NCBI RefSeq assembly: GCF_947492815.1
Contig: NZ_CANLOB010000005.1
Span: 62,001-126,000 of the forward strand
Direction: 5' to 3'
Source: an uncultured Dokdonia sp.
GTDB taxonomy: Bacteria > Bacteroidota > Bacteroidia > Flavobacteriales > Flavobacteriaceae
DNA length: 64,000 bases
The notes below the pieces were generated by a model that was not told the origin of the DNA, did no database searches, and saw nothing but the letters and a program-made list of their open reading frames with translations. How positions within the stretch are numbered: the stretch's first letter is position 1; every line of letters starts with the position of its first letter. This document shows positions 41,087-51,002 of this stretch, piece by piece. Made by a program: the position numbers and the translations under genes.

Positions 41087-44052
41087 TACTGTATAGCAAT
41101 TTCGTCTACAAACACCCAGCTACGTCCTTTATAAGGATGTCCTTTATGCCATGTAGGAACAGGTCCTAGTGTTTTAGCAATGAGTTTTACATACCGAATA
41201 TTTGAGCGTTTTCCTTCTCCTTTAATCGTTTTGATAGCCACCTTGTCTGTTGGTGTAGGAGTTGCTATTTTTTGACTTTTATAGGGTTTGAAATTTTTGC
41301 CGTCAGAAGAGACCAGTAATTCAACTTCTGTAGGGAAGAAAATCCAGCTTCCTTGATCTTCTAAGAAATTAGTTTCTATGGATGTAATGTCTTGGTTTTT
41401 TCCTAAGTCAACGGTAGCGATAACATCCCTGTCATGATATCCTTGCCAAGTGCCCGTTCGGAAGTTAGCGGTTCCTCGTATACCATCGATAAGTGCATCA
41501 TTTCCTCCTGCATTGTATGCATTTGCATACTCGGCATCTAGTTGTATAGATAGATTTTCGTCTATTTTATAAAACTCAGTTTTTATCGTGACACTTTTTT
41601 GTCCTTCTTTCTCTGAATAGGTATAAAGAGTAGTGGGTTCTGTAATGGTAATAGGTCCTTCATACTTTAGGAAATCACCTTCAGAGGCACTATAGTAAAT
41701 CGTTGTTTCTTCTTCTCCGGTACCTAATACAATTTCTGTTTGTTTTTTAAAGGCAATATCACCTTTGGCAATAAACGGAACAGGTACAATAAGTGATTCT
41801 TTAATTTCAGTACTTGGAATATGTGCATCATCTGTCGCCCAATTAGAAGGTTGAGCGCTCATCTCAAAAACTAATGATCCCCCTTTTGTAATATCTTCAT
41901 GGGTAATATACGAGTATGGGTAGGAAGTTCCGTTTAATTTCGCGGAAGCGATATAGATATTCTCATCAGAAAGATTGGTTGCTTGTACGGTAAATGTATT
42001 TCCGTTTTCAAGATAGATAGAAGCTTTATCAAATAGCGGAGCTCCAATAATATATTGACTACTACCAGGCGTTACCGAATAAAAACCCATACTGCTTAAT
42101 ACATACCAAGCACTCATCTGACCACAATCTTCATTTCCAGAAACGCCATCAGGTTCATTTGTGTATAAGGTGGTTAAAATTTCACGTACTTTTTCCTGTG
42201 TTTTATATGGCTTGTTGATAAAGTTATATAAATATGCCATATGATGACTAGGCTCATTACCATGTGCGTATTGCCCAATAAGTCCAGTGATATCTGCCTG
42301 ATCACGTCCTGAGGTTTGTGACGCTGCGGTAAACAACTCATCCAATTGTGTTTCTAATACTTTTTTACCGCCAATTAGCTTTGTAAATCCAGTAATATCT
42401 TGCGGAACATAAAAACTATATTGCCATGCATTTGCCTCTGTGTAATTAAAGTTTACTTCAAAAGGATCAAAAGGAGAAAACCACGTATTACGCACACGAC
42501 CACGCATAAATTTACTACTTGGATCAAAGGTATTTTTGTAATATTGCGCTCTTTCTATAAAGGTGTTGTAAGTATCCATATCTCCTTTAGATTTTGCCAT
42601 TTGTGCAATCGTCCAGTCATCATAAGCATATTCTAATGTTTTAGATACCGATTCAGATTCTTCTTCTACAGGGATATATCCAAATTCTTTATAAGCTTCA
42701 AGACCCAAATGATCTCTCGTAGCACTATGTAACATGGCTTCAAAAGCTTTGTCTGTGTCATACCCACGTATTCCTTTCATATAGGCATCTGCAATCACAG
42801 GAACACCATGATATCCAATCATGCAGCCTGTATAATTTGCAGAGAGATCCCAAATGGGTAGAATACCTCCCTCGTTATATTTGGCAAGGAATGTATTTAT
42901 AAAGTCATTGGTGCGATTTTCTTCAATAATCGTGTATAGTGGGTGCGCAGCTCTGTAGGTATCCCATAATGAGAATACGGTATAATACTCAAAATCTGTA
43001 GTCTCATGAATTTTTTGGTCTATGCCACGATATCTTCCATCTACATCTTGATAGATATTCGGAGCGATCATGGTGTGATATAAAGCACTATAAAAATTGG
43101 TTTTATTATCTAGATGTGCATCTTCAATCACTATTTTAGAAAGTTGCTTTTCCCAAGTGTCTTTTGCTTCCTGCTTGATTTGCTCAAAGGTTTTAGAACC
43201 GATTTCAGTTTCTAAATTCTTTTTAGCACCTGCTTCATCTACCGCCGAAATTCCTACAGAAACATAAATTGGTTCGTTGTTTGGGTTGTCAAATTTTAAA
43301 GCAGCTTTAGTAATAGGTCCTTTAATGGGTTTACTATTAGAGTGGGCTCCTGTTCCTTCTTCAATATAGCTGTAGAATAGTGTGCCATCATTAGCTATAG
43401 GCTTACTAAACTTTATATAATAATATAATTTTTGTTCTTTAGCCCATGATTCAGAAAATCTATGTCCGCTTATTTCAGTATCAGAAAGGATATTGATACT
43501 GCCATCTAATAAGATGTCTCTATGTTCAATATCTAAGATGATGTATTGATTATCCGCTTTCGCGAAAGCGTATTTATGCATCCCTGCTCTTTGTGTCACT
43601 GTAAGGGCAACATCAATATTTGTACTATCTAAATGTACCTCATAATAACCAGGACTTGCTTTTTCTTTGTCATGTGAAAATGGAGCGCGATAACCAGGTT
43701 GTCCATCAGCGCCATTATGGAAATTTACAGACGTTGTAGGCATTAATAAAATATCGCCATAATCTAAAATTCCTGTCCCGCTTAAGTGCGTATGGCTAAA
43801 TCCGTAGATATAGGTGTCGTCGTAATGATATCCAGAACAACCATCCCAACCTTCTAATCTAGTGTCAGGACTTAACTGCATCATTCCAAAAGGCATGGTT
43901 GCTCCTGGGTAGGTGTGACCATGACCACCTGTCCCAATAAATGTGTTTACATAACTAGTTAATGATTGATCTGCTGTAGCGACAGAAACGGTATCTTTTT
44001 TACAGCTAAAACAAATGCTTATTAGAAGAAGAAGTAGGATTTTAAAACGCAT
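41086..44052 (-). CDS. GH92 alpha-mannosidase-type glycoside hydrolase
   Basis: 988 residues from ATG 44052, which opens a lipoprotein signal (lipobox ending CFSC then Lys-Lys-Asp); an ATG 45 bases earlier only adds an unlikely leader. GH92 landmarks: YVNTFIGTGGHGHTYPGAT and PFGMMQLSPDTR, SGYHYDD, FSLWDTYRAAHPL, GNEDCGQMSAWYV (catalytic region) and FYSVTPGSSQYIIG. C-terminal additions: a chitobiase-like strand domain (~760-850) and a discoidin-like region (DGIRGTANFRTGTWQG) to the end. Calcium-dependent exo-mannosidases act on N-glycan mannose. A palindrome copy encodes YAFAKADN near residue 165. Confidence 0.95.
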   Translation of the reverse strand: MRFKILLLLLISICFSCKKDTVSVATADQSLTSYVNTFIGTGGHGHTYPGATMPFGMMQLSPDTRLEGWDGCSGYHYDDTYIYGFSHTHLSGTGILDYGDILLMPTTSVNFHNGADGQPGYRAPFSHDKEKASPGYYEVHLDSTNIDVALTVTQRAGMHKYAFAKADNQYIILDIEHRDILLDGSINILSDTEISGHRFSESWAKEQKLYYYIKFSKPIANDGTLFYSYIEEGTGAHSNSKPIKGPITKAALKFDNPNNEPIYVSVGISAVDEAGAKKNLETEIGSKTFEQIKQEAKDTWEKQLSKIVIEDAHLDNKTNFYSALYHTMIAPNIYQDVDGRYRGIDQKIHETTDFEYYTVFSLWDTYRAAHPLYTIIEENRTNDFINTFLAKYNEGGILPIWDLSANYTGCMIGYHGVPVIADAYMKGIRGYDTDKAFEAMLHSATRDHLGLEAYKEFGYIPVEEESESVSKTLEYAYDDWTIAQMAKSKGDMDTYNTFIERAQYYKNTFDPSSKFMRGRVRNTWFSPFDPFEVNFNYTEANAWQYSFYVPQDITGFTKLIGGKKVLETQLDELFTAASQTSGRDQADITGLIGQYAHGNEPSHHMAYLYNFINKPYKTQEKVREILTTLYTNEPDGVSGNEDCGQMSAWYVLSSMGFYSVTPGSSQYIIGAPLFDKASIYLENGNTFTVQATNLSDENIYIASAKLNGTSYPYSYITHEDITKGGSLVFEMSAQPSNWATDDAHIPSTEIKESLIVPVPFIAKGDIAFKKQTEIVLGTGEEETTIYYSASEGDFLKYEGPITITEPTTLYTYSEKEGQKSVTIKTEFYKIDENLSIQLDAEYANAYNAGGNDALIDGIRGTANFRTGTWQGYHDRDVIATVDLGKNQDITSIETNFLEDQGSWIFFPTEVELLVSSDGKNFKPYKSQKIATPTPTDKVAIKTIKGEGKRSNIRYVKLIAKTLGPVPTWHKGHPYKGRSWVFVDEIAIQ
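43555..43570. repeat. Palindrome copy CGCTTTCGCGAAAGCG in the GH92 gene
   Basis: Exact 16-bp palindrome; on the coding strand it reads AFAKA. Confidence 0.95.
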
Positions 44053-44175
44053 ATCTGTGAAATTTAAAGTCAGAAAGATACAGAAAAGATTAGGCATTTA
44101 TAATATTTAAATACGATGCTTAAATCAATGCTATTAGATGTGTAAGATCCTTTTTATTTTATGTACTTTCGGGAT

Positions 44176-44901
44176 ATGTTATTAGAAATTTGTGCAAATT
44201 CATATCAGTCGGCTATAGCTGCTCAAAAAGCAGGTGCACAGCGTATAGAGTTGTGTAGCGAACTTGCTTTAGGAGGGATTACACCCAGTCATGGTTTAAT
44301 AGAAAAAGTAGTAGCAGATTTAGAAATTCCTGTCTATGTATTAATACGTCCTCGTAGTGGTGATTTTACGTATTATGATGATGAGTTTGATGTGATGCTA
44401 CGTGATATTGCGTTTTGTAGAAACATCAAAGTAGCTGGTGTTGTTTCTGGAGTACTGCAGTCTGATCTTACCATAGATGAAGAACGTACACAAACTCTTG
44501 TAGATGCGTCTGGTGGGATGGCATTTACATTTCATCGTGCTTTTGATTGGACACCTAATGCCATAGAATCACTTAAAACACTTCAGAAAATAGGCGTAGA
44601 CCGTATTCTTACATCAGGGCAATCTGATACAGCACTTGCAGGTTTATTTGTGCTTAAAATGTTGCTCGAAAAGTCGAATAATAAACCTGTTATCTTACCT
44701 GGAGGAGGCATACGACCAACAAATATAGGGCAGTTTATTGATGCTGGTTTTAAGGAAATACATGCATCTGCGAGTAATACTATTGAAAGTTTGGAAGGTG
44801 CTTTTCCTATGCATAACTTACAAGCCGTACAACAAGATTTACAAACCTATTCAGATCCAGAAAAGATTAAAGAACTTCTGGATGCGATGTATAATTCGTA
44901 A
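44176..44901 (+). CDS. cutC: CutC family protein
   Basis: 241 residues from ATG 44176; the ATG 15 bases earlier overlaps a TACTTTCG box (7 of 8 to the -7 consensus), so the later start is preferred. TIM-barrel landmarks: LEICANSYQSAIAAQKAG, RIELCSELALGG, LIRPRSGDF, FHRAFDWT and ILPGGGIRPTN. Linked in name to copper homeostasis, but the enzymatic role is not settled. Followed 6 bp later by a membrane protein gene. Confidence 0.94.
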   Translation: MLLEICANSYQSAIAAQKAGAQRIELCSELALGGITPSHGLIEKVVADLEIPVYVLIRPRSGDFTYYDDEFDVMLRDIAFCRNIKVAGVVSGVLQSDLTIDEERTQTLVDASGGMAFTFHRAFDWTPNAIESLKTLQKIGVDRILTSGQSDTALAGLFVLKMLLEKSNNKPVILPGGGIRPTNIGQFIDAGFKEIHASASNTIESLEGAFPMHNLQAVQQDLQTYSDPEKIKELLDAMYNS

Positions 44902-44907
44902 TATAAA

Positions 44908-45507
44908 GTGCCAAGCAGGATATTTAAATTTATATGGAGTCTTCACCCAATTGCATTAGGGTTATTAATGGTTTTTATCATTTTCTTTTTCTTTGCCCTT
45001 AATTTAATTGTGGCAGTATTTAGCTTTTTTACAGATACACCAGAACCTAGTGATTGGATTATGGTCCTAGGACTTTTAATGATCTATGTTGTTTACTTAA
45101 TATGGAGTAAAAATGTAGCTGTTTTTTTTAATCAAAAACTAGTAAAACCTTCTCCTATTTCTGTGACATGGTATATGAGGAGTTATTGGTATCTGGTTAT
45201 CTATTTATTTTTAGAAATAATCACAAAAATTCCTTTAGTAAATACAGACTTTTTGGTGAGTGAAACCATGTATTTACTGATGTTTTTTGGCGCGGCTTTT
45301 ATTAGATTTTTAGCACTTGTAGCATTTATCCATACAAATTTTTTTACTGCACAAGTTGTCATGAGTATTGAGAAAGGGAAAAGAGTCACGATGAGTGATT
45401 CACTTTTATACGCTATGTATATGTGGGTATTTCCTATTGGAATTCCAATGTTGCAACATAAATTAAAGAATAAACCTAAAAAAGAAACTTCTTCTTTTAA
45501 AGGTTAA
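44908..45507 (+). CDS. Four-helix membrane protein downstream of cutC
   Basis: 199 residues from GTG 44908, six bases after the cutC stop. Helices near 14-36, 48-65, 95-118 and 128-155. Motifs are weak: [12 protein letters not shown] and a basic Lys-rich tail ([15 protein letters not shown]). No family recognised. Converges with lepA, whose stop lies within the last codons of this gene (4-bp overlap). Confidence 0.78.
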   Translation: MPSRIFKFIWSLHPIALGLLMVFIIFFFFALNLIVAVFSFFTDTPEPSDWIMVLGLLMIYVVYLIWSKNVAVFFNQKLVKPSPISVTWYMRSYWYLVIYLFLEIITKIPLVNTDFLVSETMYLLMFFGAAFIRFLALVAFIHTNFFTAQVVMSIEKGKRVTMSDSLLYAMYMWVFPIGIPMLQHKLKNKPKKETSSFKG

Positions 45508-47300
45508 TCATTCAGCTTCAACACAGCCATAAATGCTTCTTGCGGAATTTCTACATTTCCAACAGCACGCATACGTTTCTTTCCTTTTTTCTGCTTTTCT
45601 AGAAGTTTACGCTTACGCGAAATATCACCTCCATAACATTTTGCAGTCACATCTTTACGTAACGCTTTTACTGTCTCACGTGAAATAATTTTTGCTCCAA
45701 TAGCGGCTTGAATAGGAATATCAAACTGTTGGCGTGGTATTAACTGACGTAGTTTTTCACACATCTTCTTTCCTATATCATATGCATTGTCTTGGTGTAA
45801 TAACGCAGAAAGTGCATCTACAGGCTGACTATTTAACAGAACATCTACTTTTACAAGTTTAGAAGCACGCATTCCTATAGGAGAGTAATCAAAAGACGCA
45901 TATCCTTTTGATACTGTTTTTAAACGATCATAAAAATCAAAAACAATCTCAGCTAGAGGCATGTCAAATGATAATTCTACACGTTCAGGTGTCAAATAAG
46001 TTTGGTTGGTAATGGATCCGCGTTTTTCTATACACAATGACATTACAGGACCTACAAAATCAGATTTTGTAATAATAGAGGCTTTGATAAATGGTTCTTC
46101 TACACGATTCATCTTAGATGGATCAGGAAGATCTGACGGGTTATTTACAAGAATAATCTCATCCGGATGTTTATGTATAAAGGCATGATAAGATACGTTA
46201 GGTACGGTAGTTATAACCGTCATGTCAAATTCACGTTCTAGACGTTCTTGGATAATTTCAAGATGTAACATGCCTAAGAAGCCACATCGGAAGCCAAAAC
46301 CTAATGCTGCTGAGCTTTCAGGCTCAAAAACCAGCGAGGCGTCATTTAGCTGAAGCTTCTCCATAGAAGCACGTAACTCTTCATAGTCTTCTGTGTCTAC
46401 TGGATAAATTCCTGCAAATACCATAGGTTTTACGTCTTCAAAACCTTCGATGGCATTTTGTGTAGGGGTTTTAGCATCAGTAATGGTATCTCCTACTTTT
46501 ACCTCACGAGCATCTTTTATACCTGTAATGAGATATCCTACATCTCCTGTGTTTATTTCTTTTTTAGGTACTTGATTTAATTTTAAAGTACCTACTTCAT
46601 CAGCACCATAGGTATTACCTGTAGCAATAAACTTTATTTGCTGATTTTTCTTAATGCTTCCGTTTAAAATTCTAAAATAGGTTTCCACCCCCCTAAAAGG
46701 ATTGTATACAGAATCAAAAATCAGTGCTTGTAATGGTTCGTCTGGATTTCCTTTAGGAGCAGGAATACGGTCTATAACTGCTGCTAGAATTTCTTGAATA
46801 CCAATACCCGTTTTCGCGGAAGCGGGAATAACTTCTTCAGCATCACATCCTAAAAGGTCTACAATATCATCTGTTACTTCTTCAGGATTTGCACTAGGTA
46901 AATCTACTTTATTAAGTACAGGAATGATTTCAAGATCATTTTCAAGAGCTAAATATAAATTAGAAATAGTTTGTGCTTGAATACTTTGTGCAGCATCTAC
47001 AACGAGTAATGCACCTTCACAAGCGGCAATACTTCTAGATACTTCGTAGGAAAAATCTACATGGCCTGGAGTGTCTATTAAATTAAGAATATATTCTTCA
47101 CCTTTATAGGTGTATTCCATCTGTATCGCATGAGATTTAATGGTGATCCCACGTTCTCTTTCTAAGTCCATACTATCAAGCAATTGCGCCTGAGCCTCAC
47201 GTTTGGTAACCGTAGAGGTTTCATCAAGTAAACGATCTGCTAATGTGCTTTTACCGTGGTCGATGTGGGCAATAATGCAAAAATTTCTGATATTCTTCAT
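45504..47300 (-). CDS. lepA: Elongation factor 4 (LepA), ribosomal back-translocase
   Basis: 598 residues, the usual length. GTPase motifs: [16 protein letters not shown] (G1), [10 protein letters not shown] (G2), DTPGHVDFS (G3), NKVDLPSA (G4) and PASAKTGIG (G5). The C-terminal LepA-specific domain ends with [25 protein letters not shown]. The G5 motif is encoded by a palindrome-like stretch (CCCGTTTTCGCGGAAGCGGG at 46807-46826), showing the repeat's sequence imposed on a conserved site or chance. Translation-quality factor. The divergent neighbour starts within 140 bp. Confidence 0.97.
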   Translation of the reverse strand: MKNIRNFCIIAHIDHGKSTLADRLLDETSTVTKREAQAQLLDSMDLERERGITIKSHAIQMEYTYKGEEYILNLIDTPGHVDFSYEVSRSIAACEGALLVVDAAQSIQAQTISNLYLALENDLEIIPVLNKVDLPSANPEEVTDDIVDLLGCDAEEVIPASAKTGIGIQEILAAVIDRIPAPKGNPDEPLQALIFDSVYNPFRGVETYFRILNGSIKKNQQIKFIATGNTYGADEVGTLKLNQVPKKEINTGDVGYLITGIKDAREVKVGDTITDAKTPTQNAIEGFEDVKPMVFAGIYPVDTEDYEELRASMEKLQLNDASLVFEPESSAALGFGFRCGFLGMLHLEIIQERLEREFDMTVITTVPNVSYHAFIHKHPDEIILVNNPSDLPDPSKMNRVEEPFIKASIITKSDFVGPVMSLCIEKRGSITNQTYLTPERVELSFDMPLAEIVFDFYDRLKTVSKGYASFDYSPIGMRASKLVKVDVLLNSQPVDALSALLHQDNAYDIGKKMCEKLRQLIPRQQFDIPIQAAIGAKIISRETVKALRKDVTAKCYGGDISRKRKLLEKQKKGKKRMRAVGNVEIPQEAFMAVLKLND

Positions 47301-47415
47301 AATCTATTCCAAGTCAATGTGTGCAAATATAGGTCTTCTGTCAGCATTTTATAGACAGAAAAATGATTTCGTCGAAAAAACATTCATACACAATTCAAAA
47401 CACTTGCTTTTGGAG

Positions 47416-47423
47416 TATTTTTG
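47416..47423 (+). promoter_or_regulatory. -7 box of the barrel gene at 47434
   Basis: TATTTTTG, perfect TAnnTTTG, ten bases before the ATG; little or no leader expected. Confidence 0.5.
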
Positions 47424-47433
47424 TAATCTTATC

Positions 47434-49839
47434 ATGAAGGATTTCACCCCGTTTTTCTTAGTGTTATTTTTAATTCTAAGTACTAGTTCTTTAATAGCTC
47501 AACAAGCTTCGATTTCAGGAAAAGTTATTACTGTTTCTGGGGACCCAATCCCTTTTGTCAATATTGTTCTGTATGATTCTGAGGACAGTGTTGTACAAGG
47601 TGCTATTACAGAAGATAGTGGGGAATTTTTATTCTCGTCTGTGTCAGATGGAACTTATACTATAAAAGCCAGTTTTGTAGGTTATGAAACATTTAGTTCT
47701 GATGTTTTTGCTCTTTCGGAAAATAAAAGGCTGCCAGAAATAAAACTAATAGAAGTTTCTGAAGGTTTAGATGAGGTTACTGTTATTAGTAAGAAACCTA
47801 CAATTTCTCGTAAAGCAGATAGGCTGGTGTTTAATGTGGAAAATACCATCGCAGCACAAGGGACTACGTGGGATATTTTAAAAAGAACTCCAGGGGTAGT
47901 GATTCGACAAGGTGAACTTACAGTAAGAAATACGAATGTTACGGTGTATTTAAACGACCGTAAAGTAACGTTGAGCTATGAGGAAATCCAAAGTTTACTG
48001 GAAAGTGTAGGAGGAGATCTTATAAAATCCGTAGAAGTAATTACAAATCCATCTGCAAAATATGATGCAGAAGGAGGAGCTATTCTTAATATTATTTCTT
48101 CAAAGGCATTGTATCTTGGTTATAAAGGATCTGTAACTACTCGCGGGACCTATGGTATATTTCCAAAACATTATTTTGGAACCAGTCATTATTTTAAGAA
48201 CAAAAAACTGAATGTTTTTTTTAATTATAGTTTTAATCCTCTTAAGCGAACACAACAAACTAATACGTTAATAAATTACAGGAATAGTGCAGGTATTTTA
48301 GCTGAGTGGGATCAAGATATCGAAGATAAAGAATGGAGAGAAGCACATAATGCAAATTTAATACTGGATTATCAACTCAATGAAAAGCAAAAAATTAATT
48401 TTTCTGCGATAGGTCTTTATTCTCCAAATGAATTTGATTTTAATCGATCTGCTACAACAGTAAATTCATTAACAGATAATCCGTTTTCTATAGGAACAAC
48501 AAGTCGTCTAAATGGAGATCAGAAAAATGTCGCTTTTGATATGTCATATACGTACGATATGCAAAATGGGAACTTGAAATTAAATACGCATTATACAACA
48601 TTCTCAAGAGACCGTATTCAAAGTCTTTCTTCAGTGTATACAGATAATCAAAATGAAAACTTTAGAAATGTTAGGTTTACTTCTGATGCATTCCAAGATA
48701 TAGAAATTTATACTGGACAAATAGATTATACAACACAACTTGGAGAAGTAGCTTTTGAAACAGGTGGAAAAGTGTCTATCATCGATTCAAGATCTGCTAT
48801 TGATTTTTTAACTATCCAAAATGATGCGATTAATGGGTTGGATCAAGCTCAAAATGATGATTTTTTATACGAAGAAAATGTTTTTGCGGCATATGCAACA
48901 TTAAGTAAAGATATTAATAAGTGGAGTTTAAAAGGTGGTTTGAGAGTAGAACAAACTAATTCTACGGGGACTTCCCTAGTGTTAAATGAAGTTGTGGAAT
49001 TAGATTATCTAGAATGGTTTCCTACAGCTTATGTGAAGTATGAATTGTCAGAAAATCACAGTTTTAGTTTTGATTATGGACGTAAATTATATAGACCTCG
49101 TTATCAAGATTTAAATCCGTTTGCTTATTTTCTAAATGAAAACAATTTTTTTCAAGGTAATTCAAGCTTGTTGCCAGCATTTAGTCATCAATTTAATATT
49201 AATTACTCGCTTGCTAATACATATTTCTTTGATGTGTATTATAGAGATAATGGAGAGAATATCTTAACGTTGCCTTTTCAAGATAATGTAAATCAGATAT
49301 TACGTACAGATAAGCAAAATGCATTAGATAGTAAATCTTGGGGACTTGATATTACACATGGTCGTTCTATTGCAAAATGGTGGTATTTTTATACTTACAT
49401 AAGTATTTTTCACGAAGAAGAAACTTTTCTTGCTGTAGAAAGTAATAATGTGTCTTATATAAATGAAGTAGATGGGGTTTATGGCTCCTTTTCAAATTTC
49501 TTAACACTTAGTGCGGATAAAACCTATACGGGAGAGGTGTCATTTACGTATGTGTCAAACTTTTTATTAGGCAGCTATATTCAAGAAAGCACCGCTGATT
49601 TAAGAATAGGGGTTAAAAAAACTTTTTGGGATAAAAGAGCGTCTTTATCTATAACTGTAAATGATGTTTTGGGAGAGGCTAATGCCTTGCTTAGTTCTAG
49701 GTATCTAAATCAAGATAATCGTTATTTTGCACTCCCAGAAACTCAAAATGTCCAAATAGGCTTTACCTACAATTTCGGTAATTTTAAGTTAGAAGATAAT
49801 AATCGTTCGTTAGATAAAAAAGAAAGGGAACGTTTGTAG
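47434..49839 (+). CDS. TonB-dependent-type outer-membrane barrel with CarboxypepD_reg domain
   Basis: 801 residues from ATG 47434; the longer open frame to 47203 overlaps lepA and contains the promoter. Signal peptide (FFLVLFLILSTSSLIAQ). An N-terminal CarboxypepD_reg-like domain (SISGKVITVSGDPIPFVNI, YTIKASFVGYETF), then a plug-like segment (ISRKADRLVFNVE, WDILKRTPGVVI, VEVITNPSAKYDAEGGAILNI) and a barrel of about 20 strands with a YRPRYQDLNPFAYF loop: this is the OMP_b-brl_3 group rather than SusC. Substrate not identifiable. Monocistronic by appearance. Confidence 0.88.
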   Translation: MKDFTPFFLVLFLILSTSSLIAQQASISGKVITVSGDPIPFVNIVLYDSEDSVVQGAITEDSGEFLFSSVSDGTYTIKASFVGYETFSSDVFALSENKRLPEIKLIEVSEGLDEVTVISKKPTISRKADRLVFNVENTIAAQGTTWDILKRTPGVVIRQGELTVRNTNVTVYLNDRKVTLSYEEIQSLLESVGGDLIKSVEVITNPSAKYDAEGGAILNIISSKALYLGYKGSVTTRGTYGIFPKHYFGTSHYFKNKKLNVFFNYSFNPLKRTQQTNTLINYRNSAGILAEWDQDIEDKEWREAHNANLILDYQLNEKQKINFSAIGLYSPNEFDFNRSATTVNSLTDNPFSIGTTSRLNGDQKNVAFDMSYTYDMQNGNLKLNTHYTTFSRDRIQSLSSVYTDNQNENFRNVRFTSDAFQDIEIYTGQIDYTTQLGEVAFETGGKVSIIDSRSAIDFLTIQNDAINGLDQAQNDDFLYEENVFAAYATLSKDINKWSLKGGLRVEQTNSTGTSLVLNEVVELDYLEWFPTAYVKYELSENHSFSFDYGRKLYRPRYQDLNPFAYFLNENNFFQGNSSLLPAFSHQFNINYSLANTYFFDVYYRDNGENILTLPFQDNVNQILRTDKQNALDSKSWGLDITHGRSIAKWWYFYTYISIFHEEETFLAVESNNVSYINEVDGVYGSFSNFLTLSADKTYTGEVSFTYVSNFLLGSYIQESTADLRIGVKKTFWDKRASLSITVNDVLGEANALLSSRYLNQDNRYFALPETQNVQIGFTYNFGNFKLEDNNRSLDKKERERL

Positions 49840-49847
49840 CTTAGTGA

Positions 49848-50957
49848 TTAGTCTACCCAATCTGCAATAAAAAGATTGGTGTCTCTACCACCGCCATTAT
49901 TTCTATTAGAAGAAAAAGCCAATTTTTTTCCATCGTTTGAAAATACAGGGAAGGCATCAAAGGTTTCTCCATGTGTAATACGTTCTAAGTTTTTTCCATC
50001 TAAGTCTATCATATATAGGTTGAATGGAAATCCGCGTTCTGCTTCAAAATTGGAAGAGAATAAAATCTTTTCTCCACTAGGGTGAAAGAACGGACTCCAG
50101 TTTGCATTACCCAAACGCGTAAGCTGACGTAAATCCGAGCCATCTGCATTGCAAATGTAAAGCTCCATGTCTGTAGGCTCTACAAGTCCTTGAGCGAGTA
50201 AGTCTTTGTATTTTTTAATTTCCTCTTCTGTTTTTGGTCGTGATGATCTAAAAATAAGTTTTGTGCCATCAGGTGAGAAGAAAGCACCTCCATCATATCC
50301 TAGTTCGTCTGTGATTTGTTGTACATCAGACCCATCAATATTCATCGTGTATAATTCTAAATCACCACTACGGGTTGAAGTAAAAACAATTTTATCCCCT
50401 TTGGGAGATACCGTAGCTTCTGCGTCATAACCAGGTTCATCTGTAAGTTGTCCAAGGATATTTCCTTCTAAATCAGAAACAAAAATGTCAAATGTGTCAT
50501 ATACAGGCCACACATAATTGCCATTTTTACGTAAAGGAACTTCAGGACAGTCTTTTCCCCCTAGATGTGTAGATCCATAAACAAAAGATTTGTTATCTGG
50601 CAAAAAATAAGCACACGTAGTACGTCCCATTCCTGTAGAAATCATAGGAGGCTTATTATCTTTGAATGTTTCCCCTACATTCATTAAAAACATTTGATCA
50701 CAACCTACTCCCCAATCTTTATAATTGGATTGAAACACTAATTGTTTATCATCAAAACTCCAATACGCTTCTGCATTATCACCTCCAAATGTAACTTGCT
50801 GTATATTTTTAAAATGTGTCTCTTCTGGATAGATTAAAGGATTGTCCTGAATTTCTACAACGGCTTCAGCATCTTTGGTCTTTGTATCTGTTTCAGAAGC
50901 TTTTTCTTTACAAGCGATACATACTAAAATAAGGGCAACTAGATAAAAACGTTTCAT
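49848..50957 (-). CDS. PD40 / TolB-like beta-propeller lipoprotein
   Basis: 369 residues from ATG 50957; the earlier ATG at 50972 leaves the lipoprotein signal internal. Lipobox CIAC then Lys-Glu-Lys-Ala. WD40-like PD40 blades repeat through the body: AYWSFDDKQLVFQSN, ATVSPKGDKIVFTST, AFFSPDGTKLIFRSS, FFHPSGEKILFSSN and VFSNDGKKLAFSSN. Members act in periplasmic sensing, peptidase partners or TolB-like roles. Divergent from the M28 peptidase gene by 45 bp, suggesting shared control. Confidence 0.88.
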   Translation of the reverse strand: MKRFYLVALILVCIACKEKASETDTKTKDAEAVVEIQDNPLIYPEETHFKNIQQVTFGGDNAEAYWSFDDKQLVFQSNYKDWGVGCDQMFLMNVGETFKDNKPPMISTGMGRTTCAYFLPDNKSFVYGSTHLGGKDCPEVPLRKNGNYVWPVYDTFDIFVSDLEGNILGQLTDEPGYDAEATVSPKGDKIVFTSTRSGDLELYTMNIDGSDVQQITDELGYDGGAFFSPDGTKLIFRSSRPKTEEEIKKYKDLLAQGLVEPTDMELYICNADGSDLRQLTRLGNANWSPFFHPSGEKILFSSNFEAERGFPFNLYMIDLDGKNLERITHGETFDAFPVFSNDGKKLAFSSNRNNGGGRDTNLFIADWVD

Positions 50958-50972
50958 ACGAGTATAAATCAT

Positions 50973-50980
50973 TAATTTTG
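50973..50980 (+). promoter_or_regulatory. -7 box of the M28 peptidase gene
   Basis: TAATTTTG on the plus strand, perfect TAnnTTTG, 22 bases before the ATG. Confidence 0.5.
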
Positions 50981-51002
50981 CACAAAAATACAGTATTCTT
51001 CT

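Noticed and set aside
41938..41950. TTTCGCGGAAGCG inside the GH92 gene
   Set aside because: One base off in the core and no left half; possibly a decayed copy, not counted. The same holds for 40461-40476.
47203..47433. N-terminal extension of the barrel protein
   Set aside because: Overlaps lepA on the other strand and contains the promoter; the signal peptide begins at 47434.
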